Assembly: GCF_002006995.1 (NCBI RefSeq)
Contig: NZ_MRUL01000025.1
Location: forward strand, 1-45,894
DNA from: Izhakiella australiensis
GTDB lineage: Bacteria > Pseudomonadota > Gammaproteobacteria > Enterobacterales > Enterobacteriaceae
Length of the DNA stretch: 45,894 nt
Direction of reading: 5' to 3'
Shown here: positions 23,933 through 33,756 of the stretch, piece after piece
Numbering within the stretch: position 1 is the stretch's first letter
Layout: each line of letters begins with the position of its first letter
Notes under the pieces: generated by a model
Seen by the model: only the letters and a program-made list of their open reading frames with translations
Databases searched by the model: none
Told to the model about the DNA's origin: nothing
Program-made: the position numbers and the translations under genes

Positions 23933-24796
23933 TTATATGGGGACGGTGGCCAGCCGCGTGTAGTTGTTACCACGCGACATCAGCATGCGCTCTTTCACGC
24001 GCCGCTCCAGCTCACGCTGGAGAGCATCCCTGTCGCCGACGAAACGCCCTTTGGCGTAGTCACGCGTCAGCTGCTGTTTCACCAGCGTCACAATGTCCTT
24101 ACGGGCTCTGTCCGCGTCACGTCGGGCGCGGGCGCGCTTCAGGCCATGCTGTTTACGTTCGGACTGGTAGCTGCGGAACCGTTCGCGCACAAACCGCCAG
24201 GCCTTCGCTATCAGCTCGTCCATCTCCAGCGGCTTCAGGTTCTGCTTCTTACGCTGCTGATTCTCCCATTCCACACGGCTGCGCCTCGCGGCCACAACGG
24301 CCACGTCAGAGACGTCGAGCGCGGAGAACAGTGCCGGCGTGAAGGTGATATCGGTCGGGATATTGCAGCCAATCTGCGGGTCATACTCGGTCTGATAGGT
24401 AATCAGCCCCAGCTCCGCCATAAACGTCAGCGCCCGCGTGGCGCGGGTGATGGACAGATTACCGCTTTTCGACTCGGTGGCGAGACCGCACTCGATGGCC
24501 AGATTGGTGATGGAGCGCTGAACGCGGTTGGCCAGCGGGTCATAGTGGAAACACAGCCCCTGGAGCAGGGCATCGATGGCCCGGCGGCGCAACAGTGGCG
24601 GCATCCGGTGACGTTTACCCAGCGAGCGTAAGAACGCCACATGGATGGAAAAGTCAAAACGGGACGTGAAGCCTTCGGCTTTCGCCATCAGCTTACGACA
24701 GAACGGCAGTGTCTTTTTGCCTTCACGCGGCGTGAATGCCGGGTTCGGGTTTTTGACCTGACGGTAATGGGAGAACAGGGTCTGGGCGTCAGTCAC
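23933..24796 (-). CDS. repA: IncFII-type replication initiator RepA
   Basis: 287 residues. GTG 24796 gives [19 protein letters not shown], aligned with R1 RepA ([17 protein letters not shown]); the upstream GTG at 24808 is rejected. Conserved throughout: [79 protein letters not shown], and the basic C-terminus [20 protein letters not shown]. RepA acts in cis at oriR just downstream. Its start overlaps the tap stop codon, so translation depends on tap and is blocked by CopA RNA. Length and order match IncFII plasmids. Confidence 0.95.
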   Translation of the reverse strand: MTDAQTLFSHYRQVKNPNPAFTPREGKKTLPFCRKLMAKAEGFTSRFDFSIHVAFLRSLGKRHRMPPLLRRRAIDALLQGLCFHYDPLANRVQRSITNLAIECGLATESKSGNLSITRATRALTFMAELGLITYQTEYDPQIGCNIPTDITFTPALFSALDVSDVAVVAARRSRVEWENQQRKKQNLKPLEMDELIAKAWRFVRERFRSYQSERKQHGLKRARARRDADRARKDIVTLVKQQLTRDYAKGRFVGDRDALQRELERRVKERMLMSRGNNYTRLATVPI

Positions 24797-24866
24797 ACCT
24801 TCCCGCACTTATGTTGCACGGAAGGAGTAAATGGCACAGAAACGGGTATTGCAGTTTTCTGAGCAT
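24789..24866 (-). CDS. tap: Leader peptide Tap (RepL), controls repA translation
   Basis: 25 codons starting [15 protein letters not shown] and ending SAGRCD. It differs in only a few residues from the R1 Tap peptide as I recall it. Its translation opens the repA ribosome binding site; the stop (24791-24789) overlaps the repA GTG. CopA RNA binding stops Tap translation and so repA. Confidence 0.88.
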   Translation of the reverse strand: MLRKLQYPFLCHLLLPCNISAGRCD

Positions 24867-24877
24867 AAAACTATACT
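24849..24877 (+). promoter_or_regulatory. Promoter of CopA antisense RNA
   Basis: TTGCAG (24849-24854), 17-bp spacer, TATACT (24872-24877): a good sigma-70 promoter pointing right, opposite to repA. The predicted start near 24884 gives an RNA of the right length to the terminator. Confidence 0.75.
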
Positions 24878-24883
24878 CCCTGC

Positions 24884-24970
24884 ATAGAGCAACAGCTTCT
24901 ATACAGTTTAAGTAGGCCCCGTTAATCTTCTCTTAGTCGCCAAACCTGGTGAAGATTATCGGGGTTTTTG
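24884..24970 (+). ncRNA. copA: CopA (RNAI) antisense RNA
   Basis: About 87-90 nt, transcribed against the repA leader. The main stem-loop is CCCCGTTAATCTTC ... GAAGATTATCGGGG around a loop containing CTTAGTCGCCAAACCTGG, followed by TTTTTGCTTTT, which also terminates it. The loop resembles IncFII CopA loops (TTAGTCGCCAA). It sets copy number and incompatibility. Confidence 0.88.
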
Positions 24971-25084
24971 CTTTTCTGGTCCCGGGTAGACACCTCATCA
25001 GAACCAGTTCCCTGCCACCTTATGGCGTGGCCAACCAAGAATTCACTAAAACGATCAGTAATCTAGCATCCAATGAGAAAACGT

Positions 25085-25363
25085 TCAAGAATGTGAAGTC
25101 TTTACATCGAGAACGCCGCGTTCAGAAAGTTCACGTTCGAGTAAGGTCTCAATAAACTGAGCTTGAGTGAGCCCTTCCTCTTCACAGATCGTAATCATCC
25201 AATCTTTAAGAGGATTTTTAACAAAAACCTTCACTTCTTTATGTGTTTCACGTTTACGCGCAATCGCGGCAAGCTGTCTTTCACTCGCCGACATCGGCTT
25301 ACCTTTTCGGTAAGAACGCTTTTCTTTCGATGAGGAAGTTACTGCATTTTCGATCTGCGACAT
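25085..25363 (-). CDS. copB: CopB/RepA2 transcriptional repressor of repA
   Basis: 92 residues from [20 protein letters not shown] with a strong ribosome binding site (GAGGAGG). The basic N-terminus and conserved [29 protein letters not shown] and [13 protein letters not shown] identify CopB, which represses the repA promoter located between copB and copA. R1 CopB is of similar size (86 aa). The longer start at 25384 lacks a ribosome binding site. Confidence 0.92.
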   Translation of the reverse strand: MSQIENAVTSSSKEKRSYRKGKPMSASERQLAAIARKRETHKEVKVFVKNPLKDWMITICEEEGLTQAQFIETLLERELSERGVLDVKTSHS

Positions 25364-25514
25364 CTCTGCCTCCTCAAGGATCAAACTTGGATCGTTTGCA
25401 GAGAATACTACAGATATCTGAAATCAGCGACTTAACTTTACGCGAAGGTGTGAGCCATGTTGGCGCATGGTTCACCAGGATAGATGTAGATTGCGGATCA
25501 AATGACGATGCGAC

Positions 25515-26060
25515 TTAGTATGAAGAATGCCAGTCCGTTCCTCCGTCCCAGCGCGACTGCCAGTGCTGAAGGTAGGTTTGTGCCACTTCCGGCACCTCAT
25601 TAATAACCAGCACATTCTCGCTATTCCGCGATGCAGCAGAGCGAGTGTAGTTAAAGCTACCAGCCTCAACTGTATGATTATCAACAATAATGACTTTGTC
25701 ATGCATGATGGCGTAGCGACCGTTGGTGCGCAGCGGAATTCCCGCGTTCACCACGATGTTCATCGCCGCCTGGCTGGCTTTGCTCCGGTTGCCCTTTTCA
25801 TCAAGCACTATCTTCACATCCACACCACGACGTTTTGCCCTGACAAGCGCACTAACCACCTCCGGAGACGTAAATGAGTAGCCCATCAGCCGAATTTCCT
25901 GCTGTGCTGACTCAATCGTCTTAAGGACCAGCTGCAACGCGCTGCCTTCAGGTGAAAAGCCGACCTGAACGGAGGATGCCGCTGCTGCGGGCTGAATACA
26001 GCTCAGCGAAAGACATACCAGACCGGACACGGCCAGCTGGCGAAAGGTGAACTTACGCAT
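25515..26060 (-). CDS. Exported phospholipase-D-type endonuclease (Nuc)
   Basis: 181 residues with a signal peptide (MRKFTFRQLAVSGLVCLSLS, cleavage near AAAA-S). One HKD motif: His120, Lys122, Asp127, then Gly134-Ser135-Asn137 (IMHDKVIIVDN ... EAGSFNYT). Single-HKD proteins of this size are periplasmic nucleases active as dimers, like Nuc of pKM101. It lies between the replicon and finO, as in related IncFII plasmids from memory. Confidence 0.9.
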   Translation of the reverse strand: MRKFTFRQLAVSGLVCLSLSCIQPAAAASSVQVGFSPEGSALQLVLKTIESAQQEIRLMGYSFTSPEVVSALVRAKRRGVDVKIVLDEKGNRSKASQAAMNIVVNAGIPLRTNGRYAIMHDKVIIVDNHTVEAGSFNYTRSAASRNSENVLVINEVPEVAQTYLQHWQSRWDGGTDWHSSY

Positions 26061-26106
26061 TAAATAACCTCAGAAATACTGTTCGGATGTGTTAACCAGA
26101 AACGCC

Positions 26107-26185
26107 GGAGACGGGGAAAACTTGCTTTTACCCTTCTCCGGGGTTGGACAACTGAGCACGGCGAAGGCGTCAGTCTCTTTTAGCG
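26107..26185 (+). ncRNA. Candidate structured RNA, copy 3
   Basis: In the gap between nuc and the DsbA-like gene, rightward: arms CCGGAGA and TCTCCGG enclosing a loop, immediately followed by GGGGTTGGACAA and, 13 bases on, GGCGAAGGCGTCAG. The GGGGTTGGACAA ... GCGTCAG pattern matches the segment at 12292. It would be antisense to read-through from the leftward operon. Confidence 0.35.
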
Positions 26186-26207
26186 GTATCAGTTGGCGGA
26201 CGCCTGA

Positions 26208-27005
26208 TTATTTTTTGGTATCACCGGCAGCATGACTGATGGCCTGCTGCAGGGCCTCCGCGCTGGTGTATCCCGGAATAACCGTCACGTTATCAGCACT
26301 GGCGCCGGCTGACGGGAGAACCACCAGGGCCGGGGTACCGCTGAAGCCCAGCTGCTGCGCAAGTGTGTTTATGCCATCCAGGGTCCCCTGAACATCTGGG
26401 GCTGTTTTCGCATCGAACTTCACGGCTTTTGCGGCCGCGCTGATATCAGCATCGGTCAGCTTACCCTCGTTGTGGGCGGTAGCGTAAATCGCGTTGTGAT
26501 AGTTAAGGTAAGCATCGGCCCCCTTCTGCTTCCAGATCTGAAGCCCGGTTTTCGCCGCACTGAGCGACGCCGGCCAGCGCTGGCCAAATATCGGGAATTC
26601 CTTGAACACAAAGCGCACGTCCGGGTTAGCTTTTATTACCTTCTCCAGTTCCGGCGCCAGGCGGGCACAGTAGATGCACTGGTAATCAAAGAATTCAACG
26701 ACCGTCACTTTCGCATCAGCAGGACCATATGATGGTGTGCCTTTATCGTTCAGCAGCGCTGCCTGATTCTGAACCACGGCGGCCGTCATCGCCTGCTGCT
26801 GCTTCTCCTGCTGTTGGGCCTGCAGCTTCTGGCTGACCTCAACCAGCACTTCCGGATGAGCCAGCAGGTAGTCTTTCGCGATTTCACCAATGCGGGCTTC
26901 CTGCTCCGGGGTAAAGGCAACGGCAGGTTTCTCTGCTGCCCCCGCCACGCCGGAGACCAGAAGGCCTGCGGCAAGCATGACTGAAAGGGTTTTATTCATG
27001 TTCAT
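26208..27005 (-). CDS. DsbA-family thiol oxidoreductase (Com1-like)
   Basis: 265 residues with a signal peptide (MNMNKTLSVMLAAGLLVSGV). A Gln-rich helical N-terminal region (residues 55-80) that may dimerise, and a thioredoxin fold with active site Cys110-Ile-Tyr-Cys113 (FFDYQCIYCARLAP) and a cis-Pro loop (FSGTPALVVLP). It is a periplasmic disulfide enzyme, probably aiding folding of disulfide-rich transfer proteins. It overlaps the finO 3' end by 14 bp. Confidence 0.88.
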   Translation of the reverse strand: MNMNKTLSVMLAAGLLVSGVAGAAEKPAVAFTPEQEARIGEIAKDYLLAHPEVLVEVSQKLQAQQQEKQQQAMTAAVVQNQAALLNDKGTPSYGPADAKVTVVEFFDYQCIYCARLAPELEKVIKANPDVRFVFKEFPIFGQRWPASLSAAKTGLQIWKQKGADAYLNYHNAIYATAHNEGKLTDADISAAAKAVKFDAKTAPDVQGTLDGINTLAQQLGFSGTPALVVLPSAGASADNVTVIPGYTSAEALQQAISHAAGDTKK

Positions 27006-27711
27006 CCTGTGTTTTTCTCTTCTCGGTTGTTATCAGTTCGTTCCGTGCACGGGTGGCGACGCTTCTGACCGCCCTGCGCTGTCGTTTAGCGTGCTCCTGA
27101 GCCCTGCGCTCCACGGCATACGCCGCCTCCTCCGCACTCACCGCTGCGACCGGTTCACCGGCAAGGTTTTTACGCCACGCGCCCACCGTCATGGCGCCCA
27201 GATACGCATCCGAGCGGGTGACGGCGGCAAGGCAGCGTTTCAGCGTCTTCACGGAAATCTCCAGCCCGCGCCGGCGAATGTCATTGACCATTGCCTCCCG
27301 GATGTTGACCGCCAGGAGCTGCGGCTGGCCGTCCGTCACCAGGGCTGGCCAGCAACGCTTCAGGAGCGCGAGCGCGTCCGCAAGCGGCATGACCTTCCGG
27401 TACACCGGTTCCGGGGCAGGTTTGCGCCTGGCCGCCCGCATGGCCTCCCTCTCCTGGGCCTGTCGCTCAGCCCACTGCCGGGCTTTCTCTGCTTTTCTGG
27501 CGGCCTTCTCGTCCGCCTGCGCCTTTTTCGCGCTCTCATCCACCGCCTGCTTCCTGACCTTCCAGGCAGGCGTCGTGTTCACCACCACGGTCTTTTTACG
27601 CGTGACCCGGCCCGGACCCGCACCGTCCGGTTCACTGTTGCTTACGGCACGCTGACCTTCTGGCTCCGCTTTGCGGCGCAGCGTCAGCGTGGGGCGCCCC
27701 TGCTCTGTCAT
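26992..27711 (-). CDS. finO: Fertility inhibition protein FinO
   Basis: 239 residues (MTEQGRPTLTLRRK...), longer than F-type FinO (186 aa) because of an extended basic, Ala/Lys-rich N-terminus (about 55-95). The ProQ/FinO domain is clear (PLADALALLKRCWPALV, LLAVNIREAMVNDIRRRG, KTLKRCLAAVTRSDAYLGAM). FinO is an RNA chaperone that stabilises FinP antisense RNA and represses traJ. The finP/traJ target is not in the window. It is the last gene of the tra operon. Confidence 0.93.
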   Translation of the reverse strand: MTEQGRPTLTLRRKAEPEGQRAVSNSEPDGAGPGRVTRKKTVVVNTTPAWKVRKQAVDESAKKAQADEKAARKAEKARQWAERQAQEREAMRAARRKPAPEPVYRKVMPLADALALLKRCWPALVTDGQPQLLAVNIREAMVNDIRRRGLEISVKTLKRCLAAVTRSDAYLGAMTVGAWRKNLAGEPVAAVSAEEAAYAVERRAQEHAKRQRRAVRSVATRARNELITTEKRKTQDEHE

Positions 27712-27777
27712 CCTGCCTCCGGATAAATCTGTTTCACGTATACTCCCCTGACTGACCCTATTCTGACACGGCAGATA

Positions 27778-28514
27778 TCACATCACCATCAGTCCGATGA
27801 CGGCAAGGTGCACCGCGTAGAACAGCGGGAAAAATTCGCGCGGCCAGAACCTCGGCACGCGGCAACAGGTCCGGCTCAGCACCGTCAGGGTAACGCCGGG
27901 TATTACCAGACCCGCGATGGCAAAGGCGGGGCTGTCCGCGGCATTCAGCGCGAGTATCGCCAGTGCCAGACACAGCGCCAGCCCCGTGCGCGTGGTGCGC
28001 CGGCCCGTCATACATACGCCGCAGGCCAGCATCAGCATCACTACCCCCGCCAGCCCGTAGCTTCCCGCCGAAAACGGCAGCCAGGCCAGAACCAGCATCA
28101 GGGAGAGCGGCCATGTGCGCGGCCCGTGCCGCTGCATCAGCGCCAGTGCCTGTCCGCTGACCGCAAAGGCAAACAGAATATTGCCCAGGTCCGGGCGCAG
28201 CCCGGCCAGTATCCAGCCACCCTGCGCACCCCGGCCCATATCCAGAGCCGGTTCAGGGCGCGCTGCTGAATCTGCGGATGGCGGGCGAGGTTCATGGCCC
28301 AGACCAGGCCAAAGAGCGGAAACGCTCCCCGACCGGCAAGACGCAGCCAGTCATTATCCAGTCCGCACAGCATGCTGATGTGGTCGGCCACCATCAGCAG
28401 CAGCGCCACGGTTTTGATAAGGTCGGTCTGGCCCGGCGTCCACACAAGCAGACGCTGCAGCCAGCAGTCGGCCACCACCACAAGGGGGAAGAGCGGATGG
28501 TTTTCAGCGCGCAT
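27778..28514 (-). pseudogene. traX: TraX (pilin acetyltransferase), frameshifted
   Basis: ATG 28514, right after the traI stop, reads MRAENHPLFPLVVVADCWLQ ... ALNRLWIWA, then leaves frame near 28215-28235 (run GGGCCGGGG). The remainder (GAQGGWILAGLRPDLGNIL ... VHLAVIGLMVM) continues in another frame to 27778. Removing two bases or adding one joins them to a full-length multi-pass membrane protein of about 245 residues, as in F TraX, which N-acetylates pilin. Loss is not fatal to conjugation. A sequencing error in a G-run is possible. Confidence 0.85.
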
Positions 28515-28515
28515 A

Positions 28516-31500
28516 TCAGTCGCCTCCCAGGGTCTTTTCACGCTCAAGGTCTCGCACCGTTTCGCGCTCCATCTGCTGCAGGCGGTCCCGCTGCACGCTC
28601 TCGCGCACCACCTGAGACACCGCCTCATCCCGGCGGCGTTCTTCCGGCGCATCCGGCAGCGTGAGGGGAGATGCCGGCGTTTCTTTTATCCGATCCATAT
28701 CCCGCACCACATCCCGGACGGCGACGTCAGCCCCTCCGGCCGGCCTGTCGCCGCTGCGGGCCATCTCGCGGACCGCCTCTTCGGCACGCTTATCCAGCTC
28801 CCGCTGCACCTCAGCCTCCCGGGCCTGCTGTGCCAGCACCTCCGGCGGCACCGTTTCTGCGGGCTGCGTACCGGTGGCATCGGGCAGGCCGTCGGCCCAG
28901 ACCCGACCGCCGGTAATGGCGCCGGGGTTCCACGGTCGCGCCTCGCCTTCGAGCCGCACCACCACGCCGCTCTGCGGATTCTCCCTCGCGAGCCGCACGC
29001 CCTCTTCCATATCCCGCGCCAGCAGCGACTCGCCGTTACGGCTGGCCTGCAGACCCGCAAACGCCGCGTCCCCGCTGCCCATCACCCGGCCTTCACCAGC
29101 GAGCCCCTTAAGCTGCCCGTCTCCGGACGTCAGGGCGCTCAGCCAGACGCCCGCCTTCCTGCCGTTGCGGTCGAAGGCCGGGAGCGCCACGTGCGGCTGC
29201 GGGTATTTACGCCCCGGCGAGATATATTTCGCCATCGAGCCCTCGGGCTGCAGCCCGGCCTGGCGCAGCGCGGCGCGACCGGCAGGCACCTCACCCAGCG
29301 CTTTTGCCGTCGCCGTCAGGCGGGCGGCATTCGCGACGGCGCGGTCGCCGCGCGGCTCCAGAATGTCATGCGCCGTACTTTTCGCCTGCGATTTTTCCAT
29401 CGCGGCCACCCACTTATCCCGGTTGTCGGTATAGACCTGCGCGTGCTGCTTCATGCGGCTCAGCGCCACGTAGGCTGACTCGAAGCTCACCATCCGCTTA
29501 CGTCCGCCGTCCGTACCCTGCAGGGAGATGGAGAAGGGCTCGCTCGCACCCTGTGAGCCTTCAACGGTGACGGCATAGGCCAGGTCGATGTGCTGCTCTG
29601 CCTGCTCGGCTGACGGCGTGAGCGTACGGGTCTGTTTCCCGTCCGACAGCGTGACGCTGTCACCTTTTATCTCACTGACCGACCAGACGCTGTTGGCCAC
29701 GAAGCCCCGCTCGTTGTCGCTTTTCGAAAAGCGCATCCGGTCGCCTTCCGACACGGTAATGGTGTCCTGACGGTAGAGCGTGACGCCCTCTGTCGCCGCC
29801 TGCGCGGGCGACAGGCTGCGGGTGTTGCCCTGCGCATCCTTCAGCATCACCAGGTGCGCCTCCCCGTCCAGCGCCTCAATGCTGTAATAGGTGCTGTCCA
29901 GCAGAACCAGGCTGTCGCGGGATGCCTCCCACGTTGCCATGCGCCGCAGCTCCCCGTCGCGGATATTGGCAGGCGTGAGAACCGGCAGCGTGACCTCTTT
30001 TTCGCCCACCTCGCCGGCACCCTGACGGGCGTCATGAATCATGGCGTTCACCTGGCGGCGGTCGGCGTTCAGGGCGGTGATAACGATGGTCTGCGCCTGC
30101 GCCTCTGACGTGCGCCCCGTGTAGTCCTTCACGATGGCCTCCAGCAGCGTCGCGGGCTGCCCGCCGGGCATCAGGTCGCCGGCCGCCACGGCTTTCGCAA
30201 TGGCCTCCTCCCGTTCGCGGCTGAACTCCATGACGGAGCTGTCCGGCTGCCAGGCATCCGCCCTGCGCGGCACCTGTGCCGGCGCCACGCTCTCAATGGT
30301 CGTCAGGGCGCTGCCGATATCGCGGCTAATCAGGCTGTAGACGGCAGGTTTTAGTTCCGGCGTCTGGCGGACGATCTCCTGCATCACCGCCACGTCAATG
30401 GCGCTGCGCTTCTGCAGCAGGCGGAAGGGCTGGCCCGGGGCAATGGACTGCAGCTGGTCGGTATCCCCGCTGGAGACCGCGCGCCCCCCGCCCCCGGCAA
30501 TCAGGCTGTACGCCTTCGCCATGTCGGCGTTACCGACCATTGAGCTTTCATCCACGAGAAACAGCACGTTGCTGAAGTCCGGTCGTTCGCCGCCGCGCAG
30601 CTGCTGCTGCGTGTCGTGAATAAAGGCCGCCAGCGTCTGCGTTTCAGGCACGCCCGCATCGCGCATCTCGCTCACCGCCCGGTGGGTGGGGGCCACGCCG
30701 ATAACGCGCGGCTGCTCCCGTTCCGGCAGCGTGCCGATGGCCGACATGACTGCCCGGAACTGGGTGGTTTTACCCACCCCGGCGTAGCCCTGCACCAGGG
30801 TAAAGCGGTCGGGGGATTCAAGTATCATGCGCGTGGCGTTCCGCTGCCCGTCGGTCAGGCCCGCCAGCTGCGCGTCCGGAACCTTATCCATCAGCGGGGT
30901 GACGGCCTCCTTTCCCTCAAGGACGTGGCGGATAATGCTTTTTTCAGCGTTGTACGACTGGCGTGAGACCAGCAGCTGCAGGCCGTTTCCCGGCGATACC
31001 GGCACCGACAGCAGGTCGCCGCTGCGCACCTGACGGTCCGCTTCCTTTTCGATGGCCTGCAGGCTGAGGCTGTCCTGCTCAAATTCTTTCGCGGCGGCCA
31101 TCAGTTGCGGCTTCGTGAACGCCAGGCCGTTCCCCTCCAGCACCGGAATGGCCAGATGGATAGCCTGCTGCTCCGGCGTGTGCAGACCGGCCTTCTGGTG
31201 CGCCAGGGCATCATCGAGCCTGTCATGCCCCGCCGCATCCTTAATCTGTTCGGACACGACGCTCCAGGCAGACTGACGCGACAGCTTCTCCGTCGTTTTC
31301 TGCGCCGTCTGCGCGGAATAGAGCCGCACCGCCCGGCCGCTGAGCGCCAGTTTGTTCAGCGTGGTGTTATCCAGCTCGCGCTGCGACAGCGAGGCAAAAA
31401 CCGTGGCGCTGTCGCTCACCGAGCGGCCCGGCGACTCCACCCAGCCTTGAACCACCTTCGCGGCGGTAAACGGGCTGTCGCCGGCGGGCAGGACCACGTC

Positions 31501-33756
31501 CGCCTTACGCCCCGGCTGGCTGACGACGAGCCCCGCCTCCCCGAGCGCCTTAACGGTCACCGTATCGCCTCCCCTGAGCCGCGTCCCCTGCGCCTGACCC
31601 AGCACTGCCAGACGGTCGCCTTCGGCCACCTGCAGCGTGCCGGTGCGGTACAGCGACCAGCTGCTGTTGAGTTCAGACAGGCGGGTCACCCGCGTCTCAC
31701 CCTGGGCGTTGCGCAGCGTCAGGCTGTTGTTGCGGCCCGTCACGCGGTCAATGACAAAGCGTTCCCGGCTGCGCTCTTCGGCATTCCAGCGCTCCATGAC
31801 CATCCCCTCCCGGTAGTGGTCGCGCACCTGCTGATGGCGGCTGTCGAGCCAGACCGGCTCCAGCGTGGTGATACTGACCTCCCGCTCGCCCAGCACCTTT
31901 TCCGCCTTAAGCGCCTCGCGGACTACGCCTGCGAGCACCGCCTGCTCGCGCGGACCGGTGACCTGCGCCACGCTGTGTTCACCTGCGCGGACGCTTCGGG
32001 CAAAGTCAGCGGCCAGGCGGTCATACCGCTGCCGCCGGTCAGGCTCGCTGATAACCGAGACCTGCGTCTTCTCACCGCCCTGCCACGCGAGCGTGCTCAC
32101 TCCCGCTTCCTTCATGACGGTGAGGGCGCTGCCGGTCCCGGTGCGCTGGCCGCTGTCGGCAATCAGCAGCTGGACGTTATGGCGCAGCGCACCGTCGAGC
32201 AGCGTGAGCGTTTCTTTCAGGGTCAGCTTCTCCCCCTGGTCCACAATCAGCGTGCTGCCGGGCGTAAAGGCCATGCCCTCCGTCAGCCCCCGCCTGTCGG
32301 TGATATGCTCGCCGCTGAGGCGCTCATCCTGCATAAGGGCGCTGCGCGAACGCCTGTCGGCGGCGATAATCTGCACGTCACGCCCCTGTTCGCGCGCCAT
32401 CATCGTCAGCTCCGCCACGCGCTCACGCTGGCCGGCCGCCCCGCCCTGACCCGAAATGATCGCCACCGGCGGACGGTCCTGGGCCAGGACACTCACGGCA
32501 TCGCTGTATGACCGGCTGCGGGGCACGCTTTTATCCGGAAAAATGTCGGCCTGCCCCGTCCGCTGTAAATCGCGGGTCATCGCCGACACCGACAGCTCAT
32601 CCAGCACGTGGATGTTCGAGGTAAACAGCCCCTTCTCTTTATCCAGCGGGATGAGCTGCTCATTTTTTATCGCCGCATCGATGCCGTCACGCGCCATCTC
32701 CACCATGCCCGACCGCGCGGGCAGCTGCCCGAGGGTGGTGGCCAGCAGTTCGGAATACGTGAACCGCGCCCGCCGGTCGCTCAGCATCGCGATGGCCTGC
32801 CCGACGCTGCTGTTAATATCAATGGCTTCAGGCGTCGTTGCGGGAATATTCCCCTGCACAACCCGCAGGTCTGCCGCCTCACGGTAGGCTTTAATGTCAA
32901 ACCCCGTCTCTTTCAGGGTCTGCATCCACTCGGCCATGCGCTGTTCGGGGTCAACCTTCTGCTTCGACTGGCGGGTATCGAGCGCCGCCACGTCGCGGGA
33001 CTTCAGGGACGCGTCATCCCCGACCGCCTCGCTGATGGTCCTGCTGCGGCTGGAATACGGCTCCGTCGGTACGCCCTTCAGCTCCCACATGCCGTGTTTG
33101 CCGACCGTCTCAGTCTCATAGCCCATCGCCGCGACGTCATCCTTCAGCGCGGCACGATACAGGCGGCCAAAGGCAATCTGGTTGGCGTAGATATTCTCAA
33201 TAAACCCGGTTTTACCCACTTTGTCGCTGCTGAGCGTTCGCCACTCATCGCCATGCTGAGTGGCATTGGCCACCACCGCGTGGGTGTGCAGCTGCGGCTC
33301 CTGGTCGCGGCTGGTATCGTGGTTAAACAGCGCCATCACCAGGTTGCCGGTCAGCTGCGTCACGCTCCTGCCCTCCGTCATAACCCGCGTGGAGGCCATT
33401 GCCTCTATCTGCTTAATGGCGGTCTCCACCGCGCGGTTGTGTGCCTCAATAAGACGCTTGTCGCCTCCCAGCATGGCCATCACGGAGACACTTTTGGGCG
33501 CAGAGAAGGTGAAGTCGTAGCCCGGACGGTGTTTGTTCGCCCCGTCCTGAGTCCGGCTGAGGTCGCTGCCGTCCGGCAGGCGTCCCTCCAGAACCTTCGT
33601 AAAGACCTTCTGGTCCACCCCGCCGCTGAGCCCCAGCGCTTCAGCCCCTTTTCCGGCCCAGCGCTCGCCCATACTACCGATAACGTAGTAGTTGTCCTTG
33701 TCGGTGTAATAATTGCCCGCGCTGCCGGCGGATTTTACCGATCCGATGCTCATCAT
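28516..33756 (-). CDS. traI: Conjugative relaxase-helicase TraI (MOBF)
   Basis: 1746 residues (F: 1756). The N-terminal relaxase has Tyr16/Tyr17 and Tyr23/Tyr24 (NYYTDKDNYY) and the histidine triad FNHDTSRDQEPQLHTHAVV. The central part includes an inactive RecD-like region; the C-terminal SF1 helicase has Walker A VQGYAGVGKTTQ near residue 990, VLFLVDESSMV, GDTDQLQSIAPG and VEGSQGAS. The last 150 residues are the charged region that recruits TraM/TraD-side factors. TraI nicks oriT, stays attached to the 5' end and unwinds the transferred strand. Its start overlaps the traD stop. It is much higher in GC than traS/traG. oriT is not in the window. Confidence 0.96.
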   Translation of the reverse strand: MMSIGSVKSAGSAGNYYTDKDNYYVIGSMGERWAGKGAEALGLSGGVDQKVFTKVLEGRLPDGSDLSRTQDGANKHRPGYDFTFSAPKSVSVMAMLGGDKRLIEAHNRAVETAIKQIEAMASTRVMTEGRSVTQLTGNLVMALFNHDTSRDQEPQLHTHAVVANATQHGDEWRTLSSDKVGKTGFIENIYANQIAFGRLYRAALKDDVAAMGYETETVGKHGMWELKGVPTEPYSSRSRTISEAVGDDASLKSRDVAALDTRQSKQKVDPEQRMAEWMQTLKETGFDIKAYREAADLRVVQGNIPATTPEAIDINSSVGQAIAMLSDRRARFTYSELLATTLGQLPARSGMVEMARDGIDAAIKNEQLIPLDKEKGLFTSNIHVLDELSVSAMTRDLQRTGQADIFPDKSVPRSRSYSDAVSVLAQDRPPVAIISGQGGAAGQRERVAELTMMAREQGRDVQIIAADRRSRSALMQDERLSGEHITDRRGLTEGMAFTPGSTLIVDQGEKLTLKETLTLLDGALRHNVQLLIADSGQRTGTGSALTVMKEAGVSTLAWQGGEKTQVSVISEPDRRQRYDRLAADFARSVRAGEHSVAQVTGPREQAVLAGVVREALKAEKVLGEREVSITTLEPVWLDSRHQQVRDHYREGMVMERWNAEERSRERFVIDRVTGRNNSLTLRNAQGETRVTRLSELNSSWSLYRTGTLQVAEGDRLAVLGQAQGTRLRGGDTVTVKALGEAGLVVSQPGRKADVVLPAGDSPFTAAKVVQGWVESPGRSVSDSATVFASLSQRELDNTTLNKLALSGRAVRLYSAQTAQKTTEKLSRQSAWSVVSEQIKDAAGHDRLDDALAHQKAGLHTPEQQAIHLAIPVLEGNGLAFTKPQLMAAAKEFEQDSLSLQAIEKEADRQVRSGDLLSVPVSPGNGLQLLVSRQSYNAEKSIIRHVLEGKEAVTPLMDKVPDAQLAGLTDGQRNATRMILESPDRFTLVQGYAGVGKTTQFRAVMSAIGTLPEREQPRVIGVAPTHRAVSEMRDAGVPETQTLAAFIHDTQQQLRGGERPDFSNVLFLVDESSMVGNADMAKAYSLIAGGGGRAVSSGDTDQLQSIAPGQPFRLLQKRSAIDVAVMQEIVRQTPELKPAVYSLISRDIGSALTTIESVAPAQVPRRADAWQPDSSVMEFSREREEAIAKAVAAGDLMPGGQPATLLEAIVKDYTGRTSEAQAQTIVITALNADRRQVNAMIHDARQGAGEVGEKEVTLPVLTPANIRDGELRRMATWEASRDSLVLLDSTYYSIEALDGEAHLVMLKDAQGNTRSLSPAQAATEGVTLYRQDTITVSEGDRMRFSKSDNERGFVANSVWSVSEIKGDSVTLSDGKQTRTLTPSAEQAEQHIDLAYAVTVEGSQGASEPFSISLQGTDGGRKRMVSFESAYVALSRMKQHAQVYTDNRDKWVAAMEKSQAKSTAHDILEPRGDRAVANAARLTATAKALGEVPAGRAALRQAGLQPEGSMAKYISPGRKYPQPHVALPAFDRNGRKAGVWLSALTSGDGQLKGLAGEGRVMGSGDAAFAGLQASRNGESLLARDMEEGVRLARENPQSGVVVRLEGEARPWNPGAITGGRVWADGLPDATGTQPAETVPPEVLAQQAREAEVQRELDKRAEEAVREMARSGDRPAGGADVAVRDVVRDMDRIKETPASPLTLPDAPEERRRDEAVSQVVRESVQRDRLQQMERETVRDLEREKTLGGD

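Noticed and set aside
31105..32511. Long rightward open frames opposite traI (also around 28294-29478 and 32608-33801)
   Set aside because: Antisense shadows in a high-GC gene; no start signals and no domain-like sequence.
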